Origin: Triops longicaudatus
Lineage: Eukaryota > Arthropoda > Branchiopoda > Notostraca > Triopsidae
NCBI GenBank assembly: GCA_022885665.1
Contig: JAGQDJ010000055.1
Span: 372,001 to 436,000 of the forward strand
DNA length: 64,000 nucleotides
Direction: 5' to 3'
In this document: piece after piece, positions 45,601-56,174 of the stretch
Numbering within the stretch: position 1 is the stretch's first letter
Layout of the letters: each line of letters starts with the position of its first letter
The notes under the pieces: generated by a model
Seen by the model: only the letters and a program-made list of their open reading frames with translations
Databases searched by the model: none
Told to the model about the DNA's origin: nothing
Translations under genes and position numbers: made by a program

Positions 45601-48600
45601 TATTTGTATTAGTCCCTTCGAAATGGTCTTAAGCGACGGAAAAGTTGTTTGGATCCTCTGTGCAACCATGTCTCAAATCGTACTGACTTTTTAAGTCAAG
45701 ATTGCCCTGCCCAAGCCCGTGAATAAAAAATCAGCAAGTGCGTGATCCTTTCTAGAAACAATTATGCAAAGTTTTTCTAAAGAACGAAAGTAGAGGACGT
45801 GCTTCGATTTTAAATAAGGGCAAGGGGAACTTTTGGCTCGTTGACTGTTAAAATGTATTCAGATTATGCAACTCTTACGGTACTTTAATTTAGGTTATAA
45901 AATTGGGTAAACCCAACCTTGAAAATTCTCTTTACGTGTGCAATTGACCTATCGAACTTTTTAGACTGACTTATTCAACCGTGTTTGTTACCTTTTCCTT
46001 TCTTCTTTGTACGACTTCTACAAACGCTATAGGACTCTCCTCCAACATATAGACGACGAATTGAAAACCAGGTAATTTATGTGTCCTTTTTTTAAAAAAA
46101 AAATGACCCTGACGCAACCGACTTTTCCCTTCACAATGTCTTTCTCTTTACGTTTCTAAAAGGCACTTCGTTTTCTCTCACAGCCATTTGTTTTGCTTAA
46201 TAAGGTTAAGCACACATTGACCCTGGTACGTGTGTTTAGATTGATGCAATAAGGTTATTTGCTGTTTCCTGACAGTCCCTGTTCAGTCAACCCTTAGCTC
46301 CGTTTACGTTTGGCTATGCGCTTGTATACTCGTTTGTCTGTGTCAGGTACACTTCATGGGTGGGCCTTTTGGGTAATGCGTTTAAATGGCTCTTCATTAT
46401 TTATTTATTTTTTATTTCCGTCTTACCTGTGGTGGTGATACTTTTTACATGGTTACAGGCTACCCTTGCTTTTAAATTCCCTTGGTGTGGCGTGGCATCA
46501 AATAGAGCATTTTTGTTTTAGCATCTTGCCACAACAATTTTCATGCTTAGCCACCTCCTGCGTCTTGTCTTTATTTTTCGGAAACCTTTCGGCACAGTTG
46601 TCAAGCTTTTTTTCGCTGCACATTGGCCAGAAACATTTTTTACTGCTTTGGACCATTCTAATTTTTGGCTTTGTAGGTATTTAGTAAATGAAGTCAAGAA
46701 TTCTAAAACCAAGGGTTTGTTCTGCTTTTTCTAACTTTGCAGAGGTGTTCGTTTGAAAGGTGGTAGCGAAGTGGTACCCGATCAAGATAATAACGATCTT
46801 GACCTCAGTGGACGGGGCCTTGACTACCTACAAAGGCAGTATTCGCAACAGTATGTCTTTTTTTTACGCTTATTCATTTTAACCTGCACGATAATGGGAA
46901 AGCTTCCAAAAACACCAAACCTGGAGGAGGAAACTTGCATGCCAAAAAAAATAACATCTGATCTAATAGTTATGAACGGTTTGTAATCCCATCGATTATT
47001 AAAATGACGGCTACCACCCAGTGGGGAAAACCGGTCGTCAATTACTTATGTAAAACGTAAAATTATGCGGTTCATCGAAATGTAAATGAAAGATTCCTGT
47101 GGTGTAAAACTGTGCCGTCTTTGCTGATTTGGCAGGTCTACCTTACAAGCCGGAGTGATACCAGATGCTGAAGTGGACTTGGATTACGACGGTGAGGATG
47201 CTGACCTGATGGACAAAACGCAAACGCTGACGCTAAACGAAGCTGATCGGTGGTTAATCCAAAACGGTAAGAGGAGAAAATGAAATAGGTGGTCCACAAG
47301 CCCGTGCAACGTGTTTGACAGGTCACGTTGATCTCATATCGCTTTTCTTTTTGTAAATGATTTGCTTTATGAGTTCGGCAAATGATCGGTTCATTATAAT
47401 GCATAAAGAAAGTGTTCAGTGCATGAACAGTTTTCTCAGGTTATGAGAGTGAAAGCACGAAAGTAGAACTTTCTCGTTCGCAATAATTGTCTTCTTCAGT
47501 TCGACGTTGGAGCTCGTCCCCAAGGAGGAGGTTTCCCTTTATTGTACTTGCGTTTTTGTAATTACTTTTATTATTTGTGATATAATTATTCCCTTCCTAT
47601 TTTTATTTTTTTTTTAATTTTAATTCGGTTTTGTGCTTTGTTTGATTTTCTATGTCTTTGCCGTATTTTATTTTGCTTGATTGATTGGTTTATTGCTTTG
47701 TTTATCTCTCCGAACTTCGTTTTCGTACACTAGTTGAATGGCAGCAGAAAGCAACTATAGATATCAAGTTATAACTTGTTACACAATCTGATTTTGTGCG
47801 AGTTTCGAGATTAAAAACAAAGTCCCGGAAGTGAATTTTATAACAAGTTTTCTCTACTTGTGTGCCAACTTAGGCGTCGAAATACGGAACGGGTCTCATC
47901 AGCGGCAGTCAGATATTAGAGAAAGCTCGCCAGCTTCTGTGCACGGGTCGCCCCGTAACAGCGATCCGATTCCCTTCTCCGAGGGAATCCCCCCGTCACT
48001 CGAGTACGAAGGTAATACAGGTTACACCCCACCGGTTCCGCCCAGGAGAAGAGAAAGGAAGAAATCTACACCGCCGTCACCGCGCCTTTCGTCCAACGGT
48101 CTTCCGCCGACGCCAAAAGTACACATGGGAGCTTGCTTTGCCAAAGTAAGTCACTATACGGACGCATTTGCGCTGAATTACCCCCTAAACCGATATCCAG
48201 CATCTTCTACAAAAACTATATGCAGCATCTTCCCTAATCCGATATTCGGTGTCTTCCATTTCGAAAGACGTATCTTAGACATATACATGTCTTTTCACAC
48301 TATATTTCATTCTCGTACATTAGATTTAATTCTAACGTATTCGTGCCCTTAAAGGTTCGCTTACCTGCTTTATCTAATACCGTGTCGTTTTAGAACTAAT
48401 GCGTTTCATAACGTCTATAGTTATTGCGTTCTTACGATAATTCCTTGTACCGTAATGGGATGCTACCACATCGCTTTGTCCGTTTCGATACCGTTCCTGT
48501 TCCTTGTCTGCCATATTGATAAATTTTCGAGTTATAGAAGCACTTGTATCTTAAGCACTCTACATTATTATTTCTCAAGTTCGATACATGTATTTTGCGT

Positions 48601-51600
48601 AAGCACGAAGCTTTACACTTCGTATAGCCTCTTATCCAGTTGCCTCCCCGATCTAGTGCAATATTGACATAGGTTTGTAGCGATACGGGCAAAGCGTTTG
48701 CAATCGAAGAAAATAGAAACTCTAACCACCTTATATCGATAACGCCTGCTAACCAATATCCACATGCCACTTTTTTCGCGCGAATGGCTTTTAATCTGAT
48801 AAGCTCTAACAGTCTTTAACACTTTCCATGGATATTATGAGCAATTCATGCGATATCGTTGTTTTGGACTAACGGAAGTTTATTCTCAGCCTCTTCTACC
48901 CATATATATATATTTGACCCATTCAGGATCATTACTAAATCAAGGTCATATGGATACAATTCTCCTTCCCCAAATGCTTACCATTCATCATTCCAAAATA
49001 TCCACTTTTCCTTTACAAGTTTACTCGAACAAATTCCCATCACCCAACTACATAGTTTAGATAACTAACAAAGTACGACAGGTTGTCTTCATTAGCCTCG
49101 TCGTGAAACATTTCTGCTGCATAACTTTTGATGGTCACCCAAGGCCATAACATTCGCTATTGTCCGCTTCTCTTACGTTTTTGCAATTTCATCCTTCCCA
49201 AGGTGGACTTCACGTATTGTAGACCGGTGTCTTCATAATCTCAGAGGGCATGAACTTTTCTTATAGTGGTACCGGCTGGGAATTCTCAAGTCACCTGCCA
49301 TCACTGCACTTGTCACAAAAGTTGCACGATTTACTGATTTCTTTTAAGTAAGCGAGATGTTGGGCAAAAGATTCCCCCTTCCATTGCTTCCATGTGTTAA
49401 ATTTGAAGCGTTCCAATGCCTCGTGAATTTGACGAAAATTACAGATCTTGGTGGTTTAACCCTGACACCACTTCGAAAGCTTTCCGTTTTTCAACCCACA
49501 TTCTGGTCAAATTGTATCTGGTCGCCTGCAAGTCTAGTTTTGGTGGTATTACAGCCGCGTTAAGATCCTTCAAAAAATCCTTTCGCGATTCAGAATGATT
49601 TTTACTCACACCATTTCTTACTGGTTGTCCCATGTTTTGTACTAACTAGCTTTCAGTTTCTCCTCTCGCTGTTTGTACGATGCATACATGTGACCTAGGC
49701 TAGGTCATATGTAATGCAAGGTCATGAATAGCCTGTGTACCTACCATATTGGTGAAGGCCACTGTATACCACCATGTGGAAAATTACGTGGACAAATTGA
49801 GTTGAAATTTTTGCCTTTTCCTTTTGATCGTCAATACCTTGCGTAGCAAAGTTTTTCTTGATTATATCTCCTAGTTAAGCAGAAGATATTTTTGAAAAAA
49901 TGTCAATAATTTTTAACTGTCTAAGAAATTCATAAAAATATAATCTAAATTTTGACTTTCGAAAAGTTTGTGGGTAGTCGACGTATTAATGCATAGATAT
50001 TAGAATTTCTTAATACTTTTTTAGGTATTAAAGTTTGACAAATTCCGTTTCTCCACTGAGTCTTTAAGAAGAATAAAGAAAAAGGGTAAACGGTAGCGTT
50101 AAGGAAGGTCTTTATCGAGATGTACATGTACCACTATTTTTTATACATTTTACTTACCGGTTATACGATTAGTTTATGCAGGTGTTTAATTTCATTTGAG
50201 AATCAAGTTTCAACCTTTACTTCCATATATCGATAATGTATTTTGGGTACGTGTTCCGTGGCAGAACAGTTTTCATAAGTTTGTGTTTGTTGCTGTTTCC
50301 TCATGTACAGTTGCCTCTTATCTGTTAAATCGGATAGGAAGGTTCATGTTCGTATCAGGAACGAGAGATTCTCACTTTCTTTACATTTTGCTTAAACGAC
50401 CGTGTTTCTTTTTTTCCTTTTTTCTTTTTATATATTATTGCGGAACCAGGTGTTCAACGGTTGCCCATTACGCATTCATTGCGCAGCTTCTTGGGTGCAC
50501 CCCGAGACTCGCGATCAGCACTTACTGTTAGGGGCCGAAGAAGGAATCTATACGCTCAACCTAAATCAATTGCACGAAACCACCATGGACCAGTTGTATC
50601 CGCGTCGGACAACATGGATGTATGTGATCAAAGACGTGTTAATGAGCATGTCGGGCAAAACGCCACAACTTTACCGCCACGACTTGCTGGGTTTGCATGG
50701 CAAACATGCGCATCGTTTTAGCTTGGGCTTAAATTTACCAGTTGGCAAATTACCCGAAAGGTTAGTTCCTCGTAAGTACGTGTTAACTTCCCGGGTGGCA
50801 GACACAAAAGGGTGCACAAAGTGTTGCGTGGGACGCAATCCTTATAACGGGTACAAGTACCTGTGTGGAGCGACTCCGAATGGATTGTTTTTAATGCAGT
50901 GGTACGACCCGCTCAACAAGTTCATGCTTCTCAAGGTAAGCTCCTTTTTTAACTATTCTAGTTTGAACATTTATGTCCCGATTGACGTGTAAAAGCTTTG
51001 GCTGTCGTTTGGGAATATAAATGAACAAAGCTTAATGACTTTCTGTAACAAGTTTTACTCATGTTCGGTGTTCTTTTGTCAGTGATTCTATTTGATTGAT
51101 ATTTTATTATTTTTTTAACGTGCGTGCTCTTTATATTTGTATTTTATTTTCACCAACTATTTGCTAGATTGTTTCACTGTGTATAAAGAGTAAGTTTATC
51201 TCGGTTTGTGTTAAATTTTTCTAGTCTTGTCATATATTTGTTTTATTTTATAATTTTTCCGTATGGTTGTAATAATTACTTTAATTTCGTTTCGGTTTTG
51301 GCGTTATTATTTAGCATTACGAATGCTGGCTTCCTAATCCGCTACCGGTTTTGGAAATGTTGATGACCCCCGATCTGGAGTACCCTTTGCTTTGCGTTGG
51401 GGTTCAGAGTGCATACGGAAACCATCTCCGACTTGATTTGGTCCAATTAACAGCCACGCAAGCCTTGTCATCTTTGGACGAGCAAATAGATGGTTCAGGT
51501 GAATATCCCTTATTATGTTACAAGCACGCGTTTGACACACGCCTGCGGCATTACTCTATATTAAAAAAAAAAAAATATCGTAAAGCTACTGCGTCTTTTG

Positions 51601-52384
51601 TATTTCTTTTTCTGCGAACAGCTACTGTCATTCCCCGACGGGATAACTTGCACGTCGTGAACGTGACGCAGTTGGAGAAAGATACCATATTAGTGTGTCA
51701 TGATAGTAAGTCCTTTTTTCTGTACCTTTCTCGACGATCGCACTTACGTAGATAGAGGTGATGAGGTTTTGCAAATGCGGTAAGCGATTTCTCTCCCGTT
51801 CGTGAACCCTTTCTGGCCTGGTTCACGGCGCTGCGGGAAGGAAGAAAGTTGGCTAAGAAGTTATATGCGAGAAACTTTTCTGTGGGTTTATGCAAATTAG
51901 GAGCTATTTGTAACTCTCACCTGGTTTGGGCGTTATTTTTTCTTCTGTTTATGTTTCAGATATGGTAAAAATCGTTAACCTACAAGGGCAACTCAAATCG
52001 AGCCGACGACAAGCCGCAGTACTGCAGTTCGAGTTCCAGATAGAATCCATTGGTAATTTTTTTTTCGACGAAAAACTTTCGAAATTTGGTTACACGGAGA
52101 TAGAGAAACTAACCTTTTTTATTTGGTGGTGTTGTGAAGTCTGTTTGGCCGATAGTGTGTTAGCTTTCCATCGCCATGGGATGCAAGGTCGATCCTTCCG
52201 CGATGACCAAGTAACTCAAGAAATCGTCGACACATCACGCATATTCCGGGTGGTGGGATCGGATCGAGTCATTGCCTTGGCTAGCAAACCTAGTCAGATT
52301 GAACCACCTGTGCCTACCACGCCCACGGCCCAAGACGAAGGAGACAACCTGTATATATTAGCCGGTCATGAAGAAAGTTACTAG
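39608..52384 (+). CDS. MAP4K3: MAP4K3 (germinal-centre-kinase-like Ser/Thr kinase)
   Basis: A Ste20-group kinase that links amino-acid and stress signals to JNK and TORC1. Exons: 39608-39739, 39797-40010, 40081-40184, 40263-40763, 40900-40978, 42064-42244, 46033-46071, 46743-46850, 47136-47266, 47874-48145, 50450-50935, 51315-51498, 51622-51705, 51960-52052 and 52140-52384. They join in frame to 950 residues. The kinase domain (about 28-290) has the glycine loop GSGTYGDVYK, AAIK lysine, HRDVKGANILL catalytic loop, DFG (LADFGVSAQL) and GTPYWMAPEV. The middle is Pro/Ser-rich with the family signature NGLPPTPKVHMGACF. The C-terminal citron homology domain (about 588-945) includes GAEEGIYTLNL, KCCVGRNPYNGYKYLCGA, VTQLEKDTILVCHD and the terminal NLYILAGHEESY. 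These favour MAP4K3 over MAP4K1/2/5. Exon 46033-46071 is a 13-codon microexon. Introns of 1-3.8 kb make this the longest gene here. Confidence 0.94.
41458..41665. mobile_element. MITE with near-perfect 34-bp inverted ends
   Basis: The left end reads GGTTGCGTTTACACTGTCAT followed by CTTAACACGTGTTA. The right end, on the other strand, reads GGCTGCGTTTCAACTGTCAT followed by CTTAACACGTGTTA. Thus about 31 of 34 bases match. TTT flanks both sides (41455-41457 and 41666-41668), extendable to CTTTG if the ends overlap the flank, so a 3- or 5-bp target duplication is likely. The 208-bp element is non-coding and lies in MAP4K3 intron 40979-42063. The superfamily is unsure; a PIF/Harbinger-like origin would fit a 3-bp duplication. 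Confidence 0.85.
41679..41846. mobile_element. Pogo/Tigger-like MITE
   Basis: The left end is CAGTAGAATCTTGCTATAAC followed by GAAC. The right end, on the other strand, is CAGCAGAATTTCTTTATAAC followed by GCACC. A TA follows the right end. At 168 bp it is non-coding. It begins 13 bp after the preceding MITE, in the same MAP4K3 intron. Confidence 0.65.
43965..44691 (+). CDS. Possible nested two-exon gene in a MAP4K3 intron (unrecognised)
   Basis: Within intron 42245-46032, an open segment from ATG 43965 ends at a CAA/GTAGGG donor (exon 43965-44204, 80 codons). A second open segment starts after GATTTTAG at 44350 and runs to TAA at 44691 (114 codons including stop). Both are phase 0 and join to 193 residues across a 145-bp intron. 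The product is basic and rich in Trp, Cys and Phe in its second half (WEAFAPRFF, HFCWFGECQETF). It has no signal peptide or domain I know. Open frames of this length are expected a few times by chance in 64 kb, so this is a candidate only. Confidence 0.2.
45213..45384. mobile_element. Degenerate pogo/Tigger-like element
   Basis: The left end is TAGTAACATCTCATTGTAGC. The right end, on the other strand, is CAGTACGATATAATCTCGTT followed by ACAATAT. A second internal TACTGTAACGAAATCTCG-like motif, also minus strand, is present. About 170 bp, non-coding, in MAP4K3 intron 42245-46032. The boundaries are approximate. Confidence 0.4.
48146..50449. other. 2.3-kb MAP4K3 intron
   Basis: This intron lies just before the citron homology exons. 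It contains only short overlapping open frames on both strands, with AT-rich sequence and no recognised repeat, exon or RNA gene. Confidence 0.5.
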
Positions 52385-53336
52385 GTTGAAAGTCAGTGTC
52401 CCCCCTCTACATACATAATGTATAATGAACGTGGAAAAATACTTTGACGACGACAGTGAACTTTTTTTCTTTTCCTTTTACCCGACTTACCGTTTAGCAA
52501 TTTGCTTGCCACATCAAGTCTTGTATATACGATTCTTATTTCGTTTCTCTTATTGGCTGGTCTTTTTTATTACGAATGTTGGGAATATTTGTACAATTTA
52601 CAAACAAGTATTCTTAAACCGTACTTTTTTTCATTAACATTAGCTCGTCTCAACCTCTCCCAGGTCCTTTGAACTCTATATACTTCCAGTTGTATTTGTT
52701 GTGTGTTGTTGGAAAGATGAGGTCTGGAGAATTAAAAAAGAAAGTGACATTCCTTACAAAAATTTTGACCCCCGTGATTTGGTTTTTCCTTTTCTTTCGT
52801 GGGAAAATGAGCGAAGAGGTCGAACGTGCGTGGAAGCAGAAGGTCACGACAATGGTAGAGGGAAATAAGTTACTTAGAGAAGAAAAGAATGACTTAGTTT
52901 ATAATACTCTTGTATATTTCTTGTCCATTCGTGCAAAGGTTGCGGGACACAAACACGCGTAGGCTTACAGTTGGGTGAGTCCATACAACGGGTTATGTAC
53001 AACAATTCGTTCACTTTTTCCTTCAACCACTAACCGACAGAAAGGAAAACTATGTACAGGTTACATAACACATTCGTTCAATGGCTGTTTACTGGGGTTT
53101 CTAGTTTCTTGGTTGAACATGTCCAGCATGGTATAAACCTATGGTAAAAAATTGTGGGAAATTTCGCCGTTTTCCTCGACAGATTGAAAAAAGCTAGCTC
53201 TCCTAAAAGGTATAAAACTTTGACAGGATCAAGAAGTGCACTGAAACTTTTTTGCTATGATGGATGGGGTACGCGGTGTTCTCAATACGATAGGAACTCG
53301 TTTGCGAAGACTCCCCCCTAGATATAAACTTCTCTT
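52385..53336. other. Convergent gap between MAP4K3 and the secreted protein gene
   Basis: This region lies between two stop codons and should hold both 3' untranslated regions. No canonical AATAAA is close to either stop. Short open frames here have no domain features. Confidence 0.45.
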
Positions 53337-54679
53337 TTAGACGCTGTAAGTAGCGTTGTGGAAGGCAGCAAAGAGAAGTTGGTCTTGCAAGGGACATTCG
53401 GGGAAAGCGGATGCACAGAGCTGTTTCATTGTGGGGTAATAGCGCCCAAGGGAAGCTGCGTAGACAAAAACATCACGGGGACTTTCGATCATGTCCACAT
53501 TAGGTTGAGCGGTAATGTATAACCTGTGGAGGAAACAACATAAAGGATGAGAAAGTGAAGACGTCTGGACAGGGAGGTATGAGGTAAGCACAAAAACTTA
53601 CTTGAAAAACTCGACAAGGACGGTTTCTTCGGTTTTCAAAGTTTCACGGGGCTTCTGGTGCATTTCACAAATCAAACGTGCGCCGCAGCGAGATTTGTCT
53701 TTGTTGGCAGCGTCGACCACCAAAGCTTCCATGACCATCAAAGCTTGAGGAGTCAAAGTGTTGACAGTTTTGGGCTTGTTGGCTTGGATGGCACGACGAC
53801 CGCGACGGTAAGCTTGTTGCTGAGCGTAGCCATTGCTGGCATATGCGTTGGTGTTGGCGTAAGCGTTAGTATTGTAGGTGCTGTAATAGGCTGGAGCAGG
53901 GCCAGTAGGTCCGGGGTAGGAAGAGTAGGTGTTTTCGTAATCTGCAGGAGGGTAGTAATAGTCTTCTTCGTATTCTTCGGCTTCCTTCTTTTTCTTGAGG
54001 AGCACTCCGGCTGCAATGGCGAGACCGATTCCGGAAGCTAGGGCTAGTTTACCTACGACCAGAAGAGGAAGTGCACTGAGGGCTCCCAAACCTAGGCCGA
54101 GACCACCTAAGCCCAAACCGCCTAGACCTAGTCCTAATCCGCCTGCACCCAAGCCTCCGAATGTAATACCTGACCCACAAAATTAAGGTTACTTTGTGGC
54201 ACTACTTATTAGTTATACTTTTGGGTTACCTGCGATGGAGGGGGCACTGATACCAATACCGACTCCTGTGGCTGTTCCGGCCGCAGTGCCGGCCGAGAGG
54301 GCAACGGAAGGCAAGCCAAGGCCAACAGCAACACTACCTGCGCCTAGAAAATCATAGATGCGAATGTTTCGTGTTAAAGCGAGCACTTGTAAGCGAGCTA
54401 AACTAAATGAAAACGATGCCTACTTGCGCCTGCAGTTCCGCCGATCACCGAGCCGATGCCAGTAATCGTACTACCAACAGCAGCAGTTCCAGCGCCCGCT
54501 AAACCAGCGTTGATGACCTTGCTAATACCCAAGCCTGTTCCCAGACCTGCGAGTTTGCTAATCCCGATGCTTGTGCCCGCCGTGGCGCCCGTTCCAACAG
54601 CGGCCGGTAAGAGAACGCTGTGCGCAAAGCACGATATGCACCCGATGAGCACCAAAGCAGATAACTTGAAACGCAACAT
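53337..54679 (-). CDS. Secreted Gly/Ala- and Tyr-rich protein, DM4/DM12-like C-terminus
   Basis: Four exons on the minus strand: 54424-54679, 54230-54343, 53602-54169 and 53337-53523. They join in frame to 374 residues. A signal peptide is clear (MLRFKLSALVLIGCISCFAHS). Residues 25-170 are Gly/Ala/Leu-rich with GLGLGGLGLGG-type repeats, followed by a hydrophobic stretch and KKKK. Next comes an acidic Tyr-rich segment (EEYEEDYYYPP, NTNAYANTNAYA) and a dibasic RRGRR that may be a processing site. The last 120 residues hold four cysteines (SRCGARLICEM, LCASAFPECP). The spacing C-x-x-R-L-I-C-E recalls the arthropod DM4/DM12 family, which is of unknown function; this assignment is tentative. Repeats and a TATA promoter suggest an abundant extracellular or cuticle-type product. 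ATG 54679 was chosen because the signal peptide follows it directly. Confidence 0.8.
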
Positions 54680-54814
54680 GATGAACACTTGAGTTGAAAG
54701 TTAACGGACGATGTTTTTAAACTTTGATGTTGGACTGGGAGAGCTGAAATGTTGGAGCACTCAACGCTGAAAGCTTGCAATCGAGTTTGATGCCAATGTT
54801 GCGTTACTTTGGCG

Positions 54815-54822
54815 TATTTATA
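54815..54822 (-). promoter_or_regulatory. TATA box of the secreted protein gene
   Basis: The minus strand reads TATAAATA here, 136-143 bases upstream of the ATG at 54679. Initiation about 30 bases downstream would fall near 54785-54790, at a GGCATCAAAC sequence resembling an arthropod TCA initiator. It is the only gene in the window with a clear TATA box. Confidence 0.6.
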
Positions 54823-55800
54823 CGAAATGTGAGGCGAATTCGGTTACGCCGGCTCTTTCGCTTTCTTTCTCTTTTCTCCAGGATCCCCGTGTGTACCAAC
54901 TAGGCCTCTTATTGGTCGTTGTTGTGGTAGGTCCTCCTCTCAATGCGTAAGGCATTTTCTCCTACATAGCGCGCGAAAGATTTGGACCGCATGGGCGGTG
55001 TTCACAATTTCTCTTTCTCCGCTGCCACAACGCTATAGGTGCGAACTTTTTCCAAACTGTCCCGCTCAGGAACCCTTTGAAAGGGTCCACACCTTGTAGA
55101 TATTTCTAGCCGTCCTACTGTAATTTTCTTACCAACCCATGTGCGTGTTCTTTGACATTTTAATTTTGACTCTTTATTTCTTTCTGTATGCGTATAGCAA
55201 CCTTCGCATTGTTAAAGTATGTACGTATCTTTTATATTTTCGACTTTCTATGGTGAAAAGCGAAACCTTATTGTAAAGAAACCTTTTCAGCATTCAAAAT
55301 CAAAACGTGTTGCAAATTCCCCCTCAGTAAAACGACTCTTACGATTCACGCTCACGATGATTCTTCAAGTTGACTAGTCATTTTTGTTATATGCAAATGA
55401 CAAAATGCAGAAGACATGTTAAGCCATTGGTCAAAAGTAGAAAGTACCGGTTAGGTGTTGTAAAACTTTTGAAGATCATTCTTTTTTGAAAAACAATTGA
55501 TTAATCGTTTGATGATTCTTTTTGTACTGATAATTACACTGTAAGTAGATTTTGGTAGTAGTTTTACTTCATTTAGTTCATCATTATCGTTGGATCCAGT
55601 TTAGTCTTTTTCTAGTATTTGGTGTGCTCTACAATCACATTTATTCATTACTTTGGATAAATTACTATTTAGTGATTTGTTTTATTTATTTGTATAGCTT
55701 TTCTAAGTGGTTACATAACAGAGAATAGTTTAGTAGTCGAGACTTTAACGCAGGAACATTGACAACGTCACAGTAGGTCGAGGAGGTAATAGGAAGTTAG

Positions 55801-56174
55801 GATCTCTTAGATTTCTGGGACGGGAATTGCGTGGAACCAGATGGAATATGGAAAAGTATGGGCCTGTATGGCTTTGAAATTAGCCCTAAATTCTTCAGGT
55901 GGATTCCTCCGGGAGGCTTTGGTATGGATTTAGGTTGTATAGGTTATGTCTTGAGGTTATGCACTTCTGGCATTAATGACATAGTTTCGATCCTTTTTCT
56001 GTAGAAAATGATGCAACTAATGTAAATGTAGCTCCCACCGTAGTTTTAGGACCGACTAAGATCGAACACTGTAAAGAGGAACAAGTGAAAGGCTATAAGC
56101 AATCCTCCCGAGCCGTGGCTTTGGCAGGTTACATGCTGAAGTTTACCTACAATGTTGCTGCGATGCATTCATAG
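55801..56174 (+). pseudogene. Possible terminal exons of an unknown gene or gene remnant
   Basis: After an acceptor-like GTTAG, 55801-55933 reads open with coding-like composition (DLLDFWDGNCVEPDGIWKSM, then GLYGFEISPKFFRWIPPGG). A GGTTGT donor follows in phase 1. After TTTTCTGTAG at 56004, 56005-56174 continues in the matching phase for 56 residues to a TAG. The joined product is 100 residues with no upstream ATG found. No family is recognised. It could be the 3' end of a gene whose earlier exons I missed, a decayed copy, or coincidence. Confidence 0.18.
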
